Numbered from the stretch's first letter, positions 1 to 7,250 are shown. The stretch is 10,188 nt of DNA from an uncultured Sphingobium sp. (GCA_946885845.1 CAMPHJ010000062.1:1-10188); one strand, 5' to 3'. The notes: a model not told the origin generated them from the sequence alone. Numbers and translations are program-made.

Positions 1-28
1 TTGCTATCGCATCCTTTTAAGCGATGCT

Positions 29-676
29 TTAGCGCAGACCCAGATATTTGTGGGTTTGCAGGCTGAGCCGCCAGCGGGGTCGCTCCATCACCAGGTCCAT
101 GGCGGCCTGCACATTGGCGGCCGCGTTGGGATCGTCGAGGGGCTGGACCAGCAGATGGTCGAAAGCCCAGTCCTCCATTGCTTCGACATCGGCCAGGCTA
201 TGGCCAAGGCCGGGTTGAGGCCAGACCAGCTTCAATTCATTACCGGCGCGTTGCACGACGTCGCTTCCCGCCTTCGGACTGATGCACACCCAGTCGATCG
301 CCGGATGCGCCGGAATCGTGCCGTTGCTTTCGATTGCGATGGTGAAAGCCCGCGCATGCAGCGCATCGATAAGGGCGTCATCGATCTGGAGCATGGGTTC
401 GCCGCCGGTAATGACGATATAGCGCCCCTCCCCGCCTGTGCCCCAAAAGGCCAGGGCCGCGTCGGCGAGCGCGGCGGCATCGGCAAATTTGCCGCCGCCA
501 TCACCATCGGTGCCGACAAAGTCCGTGTCGCAAAACTGGCAAACCGCCTTGCGCCGATCCTCTTCCCGACCAGTCCACAGGTTGCACCCGGCGAACCGGA
601 GGAAGACGGCGCGGCGGCCGCTGTGCACGCCTTCGCCCTGCAACGTCAGAAACATTTCCTTGACGGCGTAGGTCAT
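29..676 (-). CDS. queE: 7-carboxy-7-deazaguanine synthase QueE (radical SAM)
   Basis: QueE converts 6-carboxy-5,6,7,8-tetrahydropterin to 7-carboxy-7-deazaguanine, the step before QueC in cytosolic preQ0/queuosine synthesis. The 215-aa product has the early LQGEG stretch (residues 12-16) and the cluster cysteines Cys31, Cys46 and Cys49. They are spaced CX14CX2C rather than the canonical radical-SAM CX3CX2C, a pattern known for one QueE subclass such as the Burkholderia multivorans enzyme. TGGEP at 90-94 is the SAM-binding motif. The ATG at 676 is chosen because MTYAVKEMFLTLQGEG is the family N-terminus; the open frame runs 40 codons further upstream, but that part overlaps queC. It starts only 4 bp after the queC stop, with no strong Shine-Dalgarno sequence, so translation is probably coupled to queC. 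The stop is TAA at 29-31. Confidence 0.95.
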   Translation of the reverse strand: MTYAVKEMFLTLQGEGVHSGRRAVFLRFAGCNLWTGREEDRRKAVCQFCDTDFVGTDGDGGGKFADAAALADAALAFWGTGGEGRYIVITGGEPMLQIDDALIDALHARAFTIAIESNGTIPAHPAIDWVCISPKAGSDVVQRAGNELKLVWPQPGLGHSLADVEAMEDWAFDHLLVQPLDDPNAAANVQAAMDLVMERPRWRLSLQTHKYLGLR

Positions 677-680
677 CGGG

Positions 681-1373
681 TCAGGGCTTTGCGGCGTAAT
701 CGGTAGGATCGGGCAGGCCCGCTTCCTCAAAACCCTTCGACCGCAGTCGGCAGCTGTCGCACAGCCCGCAATGCCGGTTGCCGGGCGCGGGATCATAACA
801 GGACCAGCTCAACCCCGCGTCCAGGCCCAGCCGCTGAGCCTCCCGCACGATGTCGGCCTTGCTCATATGCTGGAGCGGTGCGTTGATGCGCAGCGGGCGC
901 CCTTCCACGCCTGCTTTGGTCGCCAGGGTCGCCATCTTCTGAAAGGCGTCGATAAATTCGGGGCGGCAGTCGGGATAGCCCGAATAATCGAGCGCGTTGA
1001 CGCCGATGAAAATATCGCTGGCGCCCGAAACCTCTGCCAGGCCCAGCGTCAGCGACAGGAATATCGTGTTGCGCGCCGGGACATAGGTGATCGGGATGCT
1101 GGACCCCACGCCGCCTTTGGGAACTTCCAGGTCAGCGGTCAGCGCGGAACCGCCAAAGGCGGTGAGGTCGAGCGGCAGGACGATATGAGACATGGCGTTG
1201 AGCGCCGCCGCAACCTTCGCCGCGGCCTGAAGTTCGACGCGATGACGCTGATTATAATCGATAGTGAGCGCAAGCACATGATAGCCAGCTTCGCGCGCGA
1301 GCCCGCCCGCGACCATGGAGTCCAGTCCGCCCGAAAGCAGGACGACAGCGAATTTTCCCTTATTGGCAACCAT
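681..1373 (-). CDS. queC: 7-cyano-7-deazaguanine (preQ0) synthase QueC
   Basis: QueC is the ATP-dependent amidoligase/nitrile synthase that turns 7-carboxy-7-deazaguanine plus ammonia into preQ0, directly after QueE in the pathway. The 230-aa product has the PP-loop SGGLDS at residues 14-19 for ATP binding. Near the C-terminus, Cys192 and the cluster Cys202, Cys205 and Cys208 (in NRHCGLCDSC) form the expected zinc site. The length is normal for the family. The ATG at 1373 starts 39 bp after the preceding DUF3617-like gene, and queE follows 4 bp downstream, so queC-queE is a clear pair. I see no riboswitch in the short upstream gap. No missing key residue is apparent. Confidence 0.96.
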   Translation of the reverse strand: MVANKGKFAVVLLSGGLDSMVAGGLAREAGYHVLALTIDYNQRHRVELQAAAKVAAALNAMSHIVLPLDLTAFGGSALTADLEVPKGGVGSSIPITYVPARNTIFLSLTLGLAEVSGASDIFIGVNALDYSGYPDCRPEFIDAFQKMATLATKAGVEGRPLRINAPLQHMSKADIVREAQRLGLDAGLSWSCYDPAPGNRHCGLCDSCRLRSKGFEEAGLPDPTDYAAKP

Positions 1374-1412
1374 GGCCCCGCGCTAACAACCCGCGCCGCA
1401 CTGTGCAAGCGA

Positions 1413-1823
1413 TCAGCGGCAGGCGCCAATCCGCCGCGCTTCCATATCGACCGCGAAGGGCGCGCCATTGGCAATGCCCTGCGAACGGACCTGTGCCAGC
1501 CGAGGGGTTTCGACGCGAAGGTCGGTCCGACCGCTGCCCGCGCCACCGCAATCATAGCTGACGGAAAGACGCGTCGCGCTTTGTTCAAGCGTCAGCTGTT
1601 TGCAACTGGCGCGCGGATGACGGAGCTGAACCAACTGGCGCAAGTGGGAAAGGCAGAGCTTTCGCGGGCTGTCGCTTTCGCGCTCGCTGCCCCTTTCCCG
1701 CAATTCCCATTCGCCCGGCTCCACGCTGACAGCCGTCGGAGCATGCAGCGCCAGTGCGATGGCAGGCGACGCCAGGACCAGCATCGCAAATGCGCATGTC
1801 GTGGCGCGCAGACCGGTTGTCAT
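1413..1823 (-). CDS. Secreted DUF3617-like protein, function unknown
   Basis: This 136-aa product begins with a probable Sec signal peptide: Arg6, then a hydrophobic stretch at about 9-26 ending in Ala-rich residues, with likely cleavage around 25-31. The mature part starts with EPGEWELR (35-42), which resembles the PGxWE opening of DUF3617 proteins. It has four cysteines (57, 74, 92, 135) that could form two disulfides in the periplasm. The GRTDLRVETPRL segment (98-109) followed by SQGIANGAPF (114-123) reads like a conserved core I associate with sphingomonad homologues; that recollection is not checked. The family has no established function. It lies between hslO and queC on the same strand. 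The ATG at 1823 overlaps, as ATGA, the stop of a tiny possible upstream frame. A lipoprotein is unlikely because no lipobox cysteine follows the signal. Confidence 0.8.
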   Translation of the reverse strand: MTTGLRATTCAFAMLVLASPAIALALHAPTAVSVEPGEWELRERGSERESDSPRKLCLSHLRQLVQLRHPRASCKQLTLEQSATRLSVSYDCGGAGSGRTDLRVETPRLAQVRSQGIANGAPFAVDMEARRIGACR

Positions 1824-1888
1824 TCCTTAGCCCCCATCATCAGCGAAGCGCATTGGGTCCGCCGGAGCATCATCCGGCATTGCGCCAT
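1820..1888 (-). other. Possible 22-codon upstream ORF, weak
   Basis: A frame opening with ATG at 1888 encodes a Met/Cys/Arg-rich 22-residue peptide (starts MAQCRMML, ends MMGAKE). It ends in a TGA that overlaps the ATG of the DUF3617-like gene as ATGA, the usual layout of translationally coupled genes. The same frame is open further upstream without a stop, into the end of hslO. There is only a weak GGG upstream of the ATG and no recognised homology. It could be a chance frame in GC-rich DNA or a short leader peptide. Confidence 0.2.
1861..1878. repeat. Perfect 6-bp hairpin in the hslO/DUF3617 gap
   Basis: GCCGGA and TCCGGC arms, fully complementary, flank a 6-nt loop. It lies in the 144-bp gap between hslO and the DUF3617-like gene and has no T-run on either strand, so it is not an intrinsic terminator. 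It may be an mRNA structure upstream of the DUF3617-like start, or chance. I see no other clear element in the gap 1824-1967 apart from the small possible ORF. Confidence 0.35.
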
Positions 1889-1967
1889 GATGCACCCGAA
1901 ATGCGGCCATTTGATGCGCAGCCCCCGCTGACGCAGCAACCCCCTGCAAAATCGCCCGAACTTGGTG

Positions 1968-2876
1968 TCAGCCTTCCGCGAAACTGTCCAGCAAAACCGG
2001 GAATAGCCGCGAACAGAAGGCGCAATCCACCCCGATCACGCCATTATCATCCGCCATTTCCAGGCGCTCACTGGCGGGGAATCGGCCTATGACGCTGCGG
2101 ATATGATCGATGTCGCAACGACATCCCTTGGTCAGTTCCACCGGGTCAGTGACGCGCACTACATCTTCTTCGTGGAACAGCCGCCAAACGATGTCGGTCA
2201 AAGGCAGCGCCGGATCCGTCAGTTCCCCGTCTTGCAGCGTCACGGCAAGGGCCTGCACATGTTCCCATTCGGGGTGGTCGTGGCGGGTGTGCAGCCGATC
2301 CCGCCCCACCTCGCCTTCCGGCAGATGCTGGAGCAGCATGCCAGCGGCCAGGCACCCCTCGCCCGCTTCATGCCGGGTCGCGATGTGCACGACGCTGGGG
2401 ATTTGTTCGGACTGGAAGAAATAATGTTCCGCCGCGCTGGCCAGCGAATCGCCATCCAACGGCACAATGCCCTGATAGCGTTCACCCGTTACCGCCTGGT
2501 CGAAGGTGATGGCCAGATAGCCTTTACCGAACAGGCCGAACAGCGTCGGGTCAGGGCCGAGTTCCGCCAGGCGATCCGCGTCGAACTTGGCGTAGCCGCG
2601 CACTTCGCCGCCCTTATAGTCGGCGACGAGCAGGCTGACGACGCCGCTTTCGGTCTGCGCCTGCAGGGTGAGCTGGCCGCCTGCATCCTTGAGCGTGGTG
2701 CCCAGCAACGCGGCCAGCACCAGCGCGGAGGCGAGCAGCCGTTCGATCGCCGGAGGATAGGCGTGCGCGGCCAGCACATCGTCCAGCACCGGCCCCAGCC
2801 GCAAGATGCGCCCGCGCGCATGGCGGGACGGAATGGTGAAGCCCAGGGCCTGGTCGATATGGGCGGATGAGGTCAA
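1968..2876 (-). CDS. hslO: Redox-regulated holdase chaperone Hsp33
   Basis: Hsp33 is a cytosolic chaperone activated when oxidation releases zinc from a C-terminal four-cysteine switch, after which it dimerises and holds unfolding proteins. The 302-aa product shows this switch: Cys252 and Cys254 (GCRCD), then Cys285 and Cys288 (DCAFC). The spacing is the same as E. coli Cys232/234/265/268. The N-terminal substrate-binding domain covers about 10-200. The start is a TTG at 2876, supported by GGAG at 2883-2886 with a 6-nt spacer and by the family N-terminus just after it (ALGFTIPSRHARGRILRLG). A 5-bp CCCGC-AAA-GCGGG hairpin (2893-2905) sits just upstream of that ribosome site. argF ends 101 bp upstream on the same strand; cotranscription is possible but not shown. 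Confidence 0.95.
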   Translation of the reverse strand: MTSSAHIDQALGFTIPSRHARGRILRLGPVLDDVLAAHAYPPAIERLLASALVLAALLGTTLKDAGGQLTLQAQTESGVVSLLVADYKGGEVRGYAKFDADRLAELGPDPTLFGLFGKGYLAITFDQAVTGERYQGIVPLDGDSLASAAEHYFFQSEQIPSVVHIATRHEAGEGCLAAGMLLQHLPEGEVGRDRLHTRHDHPEWEHVQALAVTLQDGELTDPALPLTDIVWRLFHEEDVVRVTDPVELTKGCRCDIDHIRSVIGRFPASERLEMADDNGVIGVDCAFCSRLFPVLLDSFAEG

Positions 2877-2882
2877 GGCAAG

Positions 2883-2886
2883 CTCC
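2883..2886 (-). promoter_or_regulatory. Ribosome binding site for the TTG start of hslO
   Basis: On the minus strand GGAG ends 6 nt before the TTG at 2876. No ATG or GTG near the family-expected N-terminus competes, so this site decides the start. Confidence 0.6.
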
Positions 2887-2977
2887 GTTTGACCCGCTTT
2901 GCGGGCGGGGAATATGCAACGTCCGCTGCTTTAGCGCGCGGTCGGTTCGCTGCTAGATAGGACCTTGTCCGGCAAAC

Positions 2978-3907
2978 TCAACCGAGACGGCCAGCAGCCC
3001 ACAGCAGCACTGACTTTTGCCCATGGATGCGATTTTCCGCCTCGTCCCAGATGAGCGACTGTGGCCCGTCAATCACCTCTGGCACCACTTCTTCGCCGCG
3101 ATGGGCGGGCAGGCAGTGCAGGAAGCGGGCGTCAGGGCGTGCATGCGCCATCAGGGCGGGCGTCACCTGATAGGGCATCATCGCCTTGAGCTTTTCTTCG
3201 GCATGCGCCTGGCCCATGGAAATCCAGGTGTCGGTGACGACGACATCCGCGCCCGTGACGGCGGCCACCGGATCGCGAGTCAGGGTGACACGGGCGCCCG
3301 CCGCCTGCGCTTCATCGGCAAAGGCGGCGTCCGGTTCATAGCCTTCGGGTACGGCAACCCGGACGTCGAACTTCAGCAGACCGGCAGCCTCTATGATGGA
3401 ATGGAGGACATTATTGCCATCGCCCAACCACGCCCATTGGCTGCCCGGCAGCGCCAGCCCATGTTCCACCACGGTCAGCAGGTCCGCCACGATCTGGCAG
3501 GGATGGGACAGGTCGGTCAGGCCGTTGATCACCGGGACGGTCGCATGGTGCGCCATCTCCTCAATCTTCGCATGGTCGTCGGTGCGGATCATGATCATGT
3601 CGCACATGCGGCTGAGCACGCGGGCGGTATCGGCCACGGTTTCGCCCCGGCCCAGCTGGCTGGTCGCGCCATCCAGGATCAGCGACGATCCGCCCAGCTG
3701 GCGAATGGCCATGTCGAAGCTGACGCGGGTGCGTGTGGAATTCTTTTCGAAAATCATCGCCAGCGTGTGCCCGGCGAGCGGCGCGTCGGCATCGGCCCGT
3801 CCCTTGGGCTGACCCCGGCGCGCGGCCTTGCGATCGATAGCGTCGGTCAGCATCGCGGCGATGGCTTCGCCGCCTGCGTCGGACAGGTTCAGGAAATGTC
3901 TGGTCAT
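2978..3907 (-). CDS. argF: Ornithine carbamoyltransferase
   Basis: This cytosolic enzyme condenses ornithine and carbamoyl phosphate to citrulline in arginine synthesis. The 309-aa product carries the carbamoyl-phosphate motif STRTR (57-61), the HPCQ motif (135-138), the ornithine-side segment TDTWISMGQ (225-233) and the [11 protein letters not shown] signature (264-274) with catalytic Cys265. The length is typical of anabolic OTCases. An insertion-like Ala/Asp-rich loop at about 32-43 is slightly long. The ATG at 3907 has GAGGG a few bases upstream and AAGGAG further upstream. It lies 114 bp after argD, with a hairpin in the gap, in the order argD-argF. The catabolic form (arcB) is less likely given the argD neighbour. 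Confidence 0.96.
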   Translation of the reverse strand: MTRHFLNLSDAGGEAIAAMLTDAIDRKAARRGQPKGRADADAPLAGHTLAMIFEKNSTRTRVSFDMAIRQLGGSSLILDGATSQLGRGETVADTARVLSRMCDMIMIRTDDHAKIEEMAHHATVPVINGLTDLSHPCQIVADLLTVVEHGLALPGSQWAWLGDGNNVLHSIIEAAGLLKFDVRVAVPEGYEPDAAFADEAQAAGARVTLTRDPVAAVTGADVVVTDTWISMGQAHAEEKLKAMMPYQVTPALMAHARPDARFLHCLPAHRGEEVVPEVIDGPQSLIWDEAENRIHGQKSVLLWAAGRLG

Positions 3908-3929
3908 ATTACCCTCATTCTCCTTGCCA

Positions 3930-3994
3930 CCGTTCGTTTCAAGCGTGTCGGAATGCGCTGTGTTCCGCTTGTCGACTTGGCTCGAAGCGAACGG
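3930..3994. repeat. 15-bp-arm hairpin, likely degenerate palindromic repeat
   Basis: Arms 3930-3944 and 3980-3994 are inverted copies matching at 13 of 15 positions. As minus-strand RNA they give 13 Watson-Crick pairs, one G-U pair and one mismatch. The 35-nt loop contains a further 5-bp hairpin, CGGAA (3949-3953) with TTCCG (3963-3967). The outer arms resemble the CGAACGG/CTCGA-type palindromic repeats that I recall as frequent between genes in sphingomonads; that relation is from memory. There is no T-run, so it is not a classic terminator. In the argD-argF transcript it would be a stable hairpin just before the argF ribosome site. Confidence 0.6.
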
Positions 3995-4021
3995 GGGGAG
4001 TTGCTGGTCGAATGGCTGGTT

Positions 4022-5215
4022 TCAGGCCGCCTCGGCCGTGCCGAAGCTGCGCGCGCCAGCCGACAGTTTTTCGATGCACTCGGCGATATGGCTTTCATCG
4101 ATCACCAGCGGCGGCAGGATGCGCACGACATTCTGCCCCGCTGAAACGGTCAGCAGGCCATGATGATCGCGCAGATGCGCCACGAAATTGCGGGCGTCGT
4201 GGCTGTCCTTGAGCTTGACGCCCAGCATCAGGCCCATGCCGCGCACATCTTCGAACATGTCATGGTTGGGGATCAGCTGTTCGAGCGCCGAACGCAACCG
4301 CGAACCCATCGCCTTTACATGGTCAAGGAAACCGTCGCCCAGCACTTCGTCCAGCACCGCCATGCCGACCGCCATGGCAAGCGGATTGCCGCCATAGGTG
4401 GAGCCGTGGGTGCCGAAAACCATGCCTTTGGCCGCTTCTTCGGTTGCGAGGCAGGCGCCCAAGGGGAAGCCCGCGCCGATGCCCTTGGCGACCGCCATGA
4501 TGTCGGGCGTCAGGCCATATTGTTCATGTGCGGAAAAGGTGCCGGTGCGGGCATAGCCGCACTGAACCTCGTCCAGGATCAGAAGCAGCCCCTGTTCATC
4601 GCACAGCTTGCGCAGGCCCGACAAAAACGCCTGGGTCGCGGGGGTAACGCCGCCTTCGCCCTGCACCGGTTCCAGCAGGAAGCCCGCCGTGTCGCCATCG
4701 ACAGCCGCGATGGCCGCTTCCAGATCGTTGAACGGCACCACCGTAAAGCCGGGGAGCAAGGGTTCGAACCCATCGCGCATCTTGGGCTGGCTGGTCGCGG
4801 AAATCGTACCCAGCGTCCGCCCATGGAAAGCGTTGTCGAACGCGATGATCCGGTGCCGGTTAGGCTGCCCGTTGACATAGTGATAGCGGCGCGCGGTCTT
4901 GATCGCGCACTCCACCGCTTCCGCGCCCGAATTGGTGAAGAAAACCGTGTCGGCAAAGGTCGTGTCGACCAGTCGCTGGGCGAACTTTTCCCCCAGCGGC
5001 ATGCCATAGAGGTTGGATGTGTGCATCAGCGTCGCGGCCTGATCGGCAATCGCCTTGACCAGCCGGGGATGCCCGTGGCCGAGGATATTGACCGCAATGC
5101 CGCTGGCGAAGTCGAGATAACGCTCGCCACGCTCGCCGATCAGATAGCAACCCTCGCCTCGCACCGGGCGGACGTCGCACCGGGGGTAAACGGGCATGAG
5201 CGGCGTGATCGACAT
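4022..5215 (-). CDS. argD: Acetylornithine aminotransferase (class III, PLP)
   Basis: ArgD transfers an amino group from glutamate to N-acetylglutamate semialdehyde, making N-acetylornithine; many ArgD enzymes also serve lysine synthesis as DapC. The 397-aa product is a class III aminotransferase: SGAEA (96-100) for cofactor phosphate binding, FHGRT (130-134), ILDEVQCGYARTG (213-225) with Asp215 contacting the PLP ring, and VAKGIGAGFPLG (242-253) with Lys244 as the Schiff-base lysine. GSTYGGNPLA (271-280) is also present. The ATG at 5215 is chosen over an upstream one at 5260 because GGGAGG (5221-5226) lies 5 nt before it, and MSITPLMPVYPR is the expected N-terminus. argF follows after 114 bp. 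The flagellar terminator sits 43 bp upstream, so the promoter question is open (see the promoter candidate at 5299-5327). Confidence 0.95.
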   Translation of the reverse strand: MSITPLMPVYPRCDVRPVRGEGCYLIGERGERYLDFASGIAVNILGHGHPRLVKAIADQAATLMHTSNLYGMPLGEKFAQRLVDTTFADTVFFTNSGAEAVECAIKTARRYHYVNGQPNRHRIIAFDNAFHGRTLGTISATSQPKMRDGFEPLLPGFTVVPFNDLEAAIAAVDGDTAGFLLEPVQGEGGVTPATQAFLSGLRKLCDEQGLLLILDEVQCGYARTGTFSAHEQYGLTPDIMAVAKGIGAGFPLGACLATEEAAKGMVFGTHGSTYGGNPLAMAVGMAVLDEVLGDGFLDHVKAMGSRLRSALEQLIPNHDMFEDVRGMGLMLGVKLKDSHDARNFVAHLRDHHGLLTVSAGQNVVRILPPLVIDESHIAECIEKLSAGARSFGTAEAA

Positions 5216-5258
5216 GAGGCCCTCCCTTGGCTGGGCTGATACAAAAAGTCCAAAACGC

Positions 5259-5284
5259 AAAAAGGCGGCCCCCGCCGGGCCGCC
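5259..5284 (-). terminator. Rho-independent terminator after fliS
   Basis: On the minus strand a perfect 8-bp GC-only stem (GGCGGCCC / GGGCCGCC) with a 5-nt loop is followed at once by TTTTT. On the plus strand no T-run follows the stem, so it works in the minus direction only. It lies 60 bp after the fliS stop and ends the fliD-fliS transcript. Only 43 bp separate it from the argD ATG. Confidence 0.88.
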
Positions 5285-5298
5285 CTATGCGAGCAATG

Positions 5299-5327
5299 CC
5301 TATAACCAAGCCGCCAGAGCGGTGCAA
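5299..5327 (-). promoter_or_regulatory. Candidate sigma-70-type promoter for argD
   Basis: TTGCAC (5327-5322) and TATAGG (5304-5299) are separated by exactly 17 bp on the minus strand, a fair match to -35/-10 boxes. Initiation would fall near 5290-5294, just before the terminator hairpin. That would place the hairpin at the 5' end of the transcript, where it is too close to the start to act as a normal terminator. A promoter in the T-rich stretch 5241-5263 is the alternative. Confidence 0.4.
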
Positions 5328-5344
5328 GTCTTGCTAAAGCGCTC

Positions 5345-5740
5345 TCAGCCGATCTGGCCCCACGCGTCGGCGATCTCCGCAATCATGTCCCGCGCCTGTT
5401 CGACCGGCTGGGGATCGCGCTCCTTTGCGCTGACCAGCAGAAGGCGGCGCGCTTCCCGGTAGATCTGGGCGAGGCCCATGGCGACGTCGCCGCCGCGATC
5501 GAAATCCAGGCTGGATTCCAGCGCGATCAGGATCGACATGGCGCGCGCCTGCTTGTCGGACACTTTGAGCCGATCATTGTTGCGTTCGGCCAGCCCGGTC
5601 GCTTCCAGAGCGATCAGCAGTTCGTCGAACAGCACCTTGACCAGTGCATGAGGGGTCGCGCCTTCGATGCGGCTGCCCGAATGAACGGCCGCATAGCCGC
5701 GCGCCGCGCGATTGCCTGCATAGCCCTGACTATAGAACAT
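5345..5740 (-). CDS. fliS: Flagellar export chaperone FliS
   Basis: FliS binds the C-terminus of flagellin in the cytosol, prevents premature polymerisation and delivers it to the export gate. The 131-aa product matches the family's length and pattern: the N-terminal Tyr-rich start, EGATPHALVKVLFDELL (26-42), then KQARAMSILIALESSLDFDRGG (63-84), and QIYREARRLLL (92-102). It is all-helical in appearance. It starts 15 bp after the fliD stop, with AGGGG upstream of the ATG, so it is cotranscribed with fliD from the sigma-28 promoter upstream of fliD. The terminator at 5259-5284 follows. The flagellin gene it serves is not in the window. Confidence 0.9.
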   Translation of the reverse strand: MFYSQGYAGNRAARGYAAVHSGSRIEGATPHALVKVLFDELLIALEATGLAERNNDRLKVSDKQARAMSILIALESSLDFDRGGDVAMGLAQIYREARRLLLVSAKERDPQPVEQARDMIAEIADAWGQIG

Positions 5741-5755
5741 GATTGAAGACCCCTG

Positions 5756-7156
5756 TTAATTGTCGCTCTTGTTCCACATGGCGACCTGTTGTTCGAGATA
5801 GCTCTGCGTGGCCTTGAGCGCGGAAAGGCGCTTGTCCATCGCACTATAAACCTTTGAAAGCTGTTCCTGATAATCAGTCATCTGTTCGTTCAGCTTTTCC
5901 AACTGATCGGCCAGCGACTTGCCCAGCTTTTCATATTTGCTTTTGGCCGAGGCCAGCGGACCATCCTTTTGCAGGATCGCATCGCGCACGCCGTCCATCA
6001 GTCCGGCGAGACCCGGCGTCGTGGCCGACTTGACGGTCGGATTGAGCATCTGGGTGATCGCCGCAGCGTCGGTAGACAGTGCCTTGTCCAACACAGCCGT
6101 ATCCAGTTTGAGCGTGCCGTCCCGGTTCGTGCTGACGCCGATGGACGACAGGGTGGCGTAGGTTCCCGTAGGCGTCAGCACCGCTGAGGTCATCTGCGAA
6201 AGCTGGCGCTTCATGTCGCGGATCGACGTTTCGCCGTTGAGCACGCCCGCGCTGGACGAATCCGCGCCGGTCGAAGTCGCGGTGTTCAGCGCCTTCATCA
6301 ACGTGTTGTAGGCGTCCACGAACTCAACCATCAGGTCGCGCATGGTCGTGGTGGGTTCGGTCGTGGCCAGGGTGACACTGGTGCCGGGCGCGGCCTTGTT
6401 CAGGTCGATGCGCAGATTGGCGATCGCTGTGTCGATCGTGTTGCTGCTATAATATTGTTCGACCCCATCCAGGCGGATGATCGAATCCTGCGCCTGAACC
6501 TCGCGCGTCATGCCCCCAGCCGCTCCGTCCCAAGTGAAGGCGTCGAGCGCAGTGTTGGCCGATGTGTTGGTGAAGGTGAAGCTGTTCGCCGCCCCGGTCG
6601 CGCCCTTCATGACCAGGCGCGTGCCCTGATTGTCGGTGATCACGCTGGCGGTTACGCCGGTGCCCGCCGCGTTGATCGCGTCGGCCAGGTCAGAATAGGT
6701 GGCATTGGCGGCGAGCGTGATGGGAACAGCGGCGGCGCTGCCCACCTGGAGCGAAAAGCTGCCATCGCCGATCACCGTCGCTGCTGTCGCGCCCACGGCT
6801 GGAGCGGACGCAATGGTCTGCGCGGCGGCAAGCTGGCGCACCTCCAGCTGGGCAGGCAGGCGTGGCGTGCCGCCGGGCAGAAGGCTGACGGCGGCGATGC
6901 TGGAATCATTGGAGGCGGGCGTTCCGGCATAGCCAGTGCCGGCGAGCAGGCTATTGAGCGCGTCCGCGAAGCTGTCCAGGGAACTGGAGGCCGAAGCCAG
7001 CGCGGATATGCGCGCATTGTTCAGGCTCTGGCGGTCGGTGATCATCTTCTGCTTGGGATCGCGCGCGGCGCTCACCAGGCTGGAGACCAGTGCCGACGTG
7101 TCGATTCCCGAGCCAATGCCCAGAGCCGTCGAAATGCTGCCGCTTACCGAGGTCAT
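5756..7156 (-). CDS. fliD: Flagellar filament cap protein FliD (HAP2)
   Basis: FliD is exported through the flagellum and forms the cap at the filament tip that guides flagellin folding. The 466-aa product has the FliD N-terminal part (about 10-115, including the GIGSGIDTSALVSSLV start at 13-28), a Ser/Thr/Ala-rich variable middle domain (about 120-215) and the C-terminal domain starting near 222 (QDSIIRLDGVEQYYSSNTI). A heptad-rich helix at about 400-460 is the expected terminal coiled coil. There is no cysteine, common for exported flagellar proteins. The ATG at 7156 has AAGGA about 7 nt upstream and lies just downstream of a sigma-28-type promoter. fliS follows after 15 bp. Confidence 0.94.
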   Translation of the reverse strand: MTSVSGSISTALGIGSGIDTSALVSSLVSAARDPKQKMITDRQSLNNARISALASASSSLDSFADALNSLLAGTGYAGTPASNDSSIAAVSLLPGGTPRLPAQLEVRQLAAAQTIASAPAVGATAATVIGDGSFSLQVGSAAAVPITLAANATYSDLADAINAAGTGVTASVITDNQGTRLVMKGATGAANSFTFTNTSANTALDAFTWDGAAGGMTREVQAQDSIIRLDGVEQYYSSNTIDTAIANLRIDLNKAAPGTSVTLATTEPTTTMRDLMVEFVDAYNTLMKALNTATSTGADSSSAGVLNGETSIRDMKRQLSQMTSAVLTPTGTYATLSSIGVSTNRDGTLKLDTAVLDKALSTDAAAITQMLNPTVKSATTPGLAGLMDGVRDAILQKDGPLASAKSKYEKLGKSLADQLEKLNEQMTDYQEQLSKVYSAMDKRLSALKATQSYLEQQVAMWNKSDN

Positions 7157-7176
7157 CCACCGTCCTTTCAGAAGTG

Positions 7177-7203
7177 AGAACGGCGATAGGAGAAAGACCT
7201 TTA
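7177..7203 (-). promoter_or_regulatory. Sigma-28 (FliA) type promoter upstream of fliD
   Basis: The minus strand has TAAAGGTC, 11 bp, then GCCGTTCT, so TAAA-N15-GCCG exactly as in the FliA consensus TAAAGTTT-N11-GCCGATAA. The -10 half keeps GCCG but is weaker after it. The fliD ATG lies about 20 bp downstream, leaving a short leader that still contains the AAGGA ribosome site. fliD and fliS are classic late flagellar genes, which fits. Confidence 0.75.
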
Positions 7204-7250
7204 GGAATGATTTTCATTGAGCGCGAAAGTTCGTCCGCAGACGGTCCTTC

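Noticed and set aside
677..796. Longer N-terminus for QueE
   Set aside because: The 40-residue extension overlaps the queC C-terminus and does not resemble QueE; the conserved N-terminus begins at 676.
1374..1412. preQ1 riboswitch before queC
   Set aside because: The gap is only 39 bp and shows no aptamer-like pairing.
771..1931. 386-codon plus-strand frame across queC and the DUF3617-like gene
   Set aside because: It is antisense to two clear genes, has no recognisable domain and is rich in Arg/Gly/Ala/His/Gln, as expected of antisense frames in GC-rich DNA.
2940..2977. Terminator after argF
   Set aside because: Only a 4-bp GGAC/GTCC stem without a T-run is present, so termination here is not supported.
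3017..4144. 375-codon plus-strand frame antisense to argF
   Set aside because: It mirrors the argF codons and shows no family motif.
4160..5239. 359-codon plus-strand frame antisense to argD
   Set aside because: It is a shadow of argD with no motif or ribosome site.
5216..5260. ArgD start 15 codons upstream
   Set aside because: The ribosome site GGGAGG supports the ATG at 5215, and the extension runs into the terminator region.
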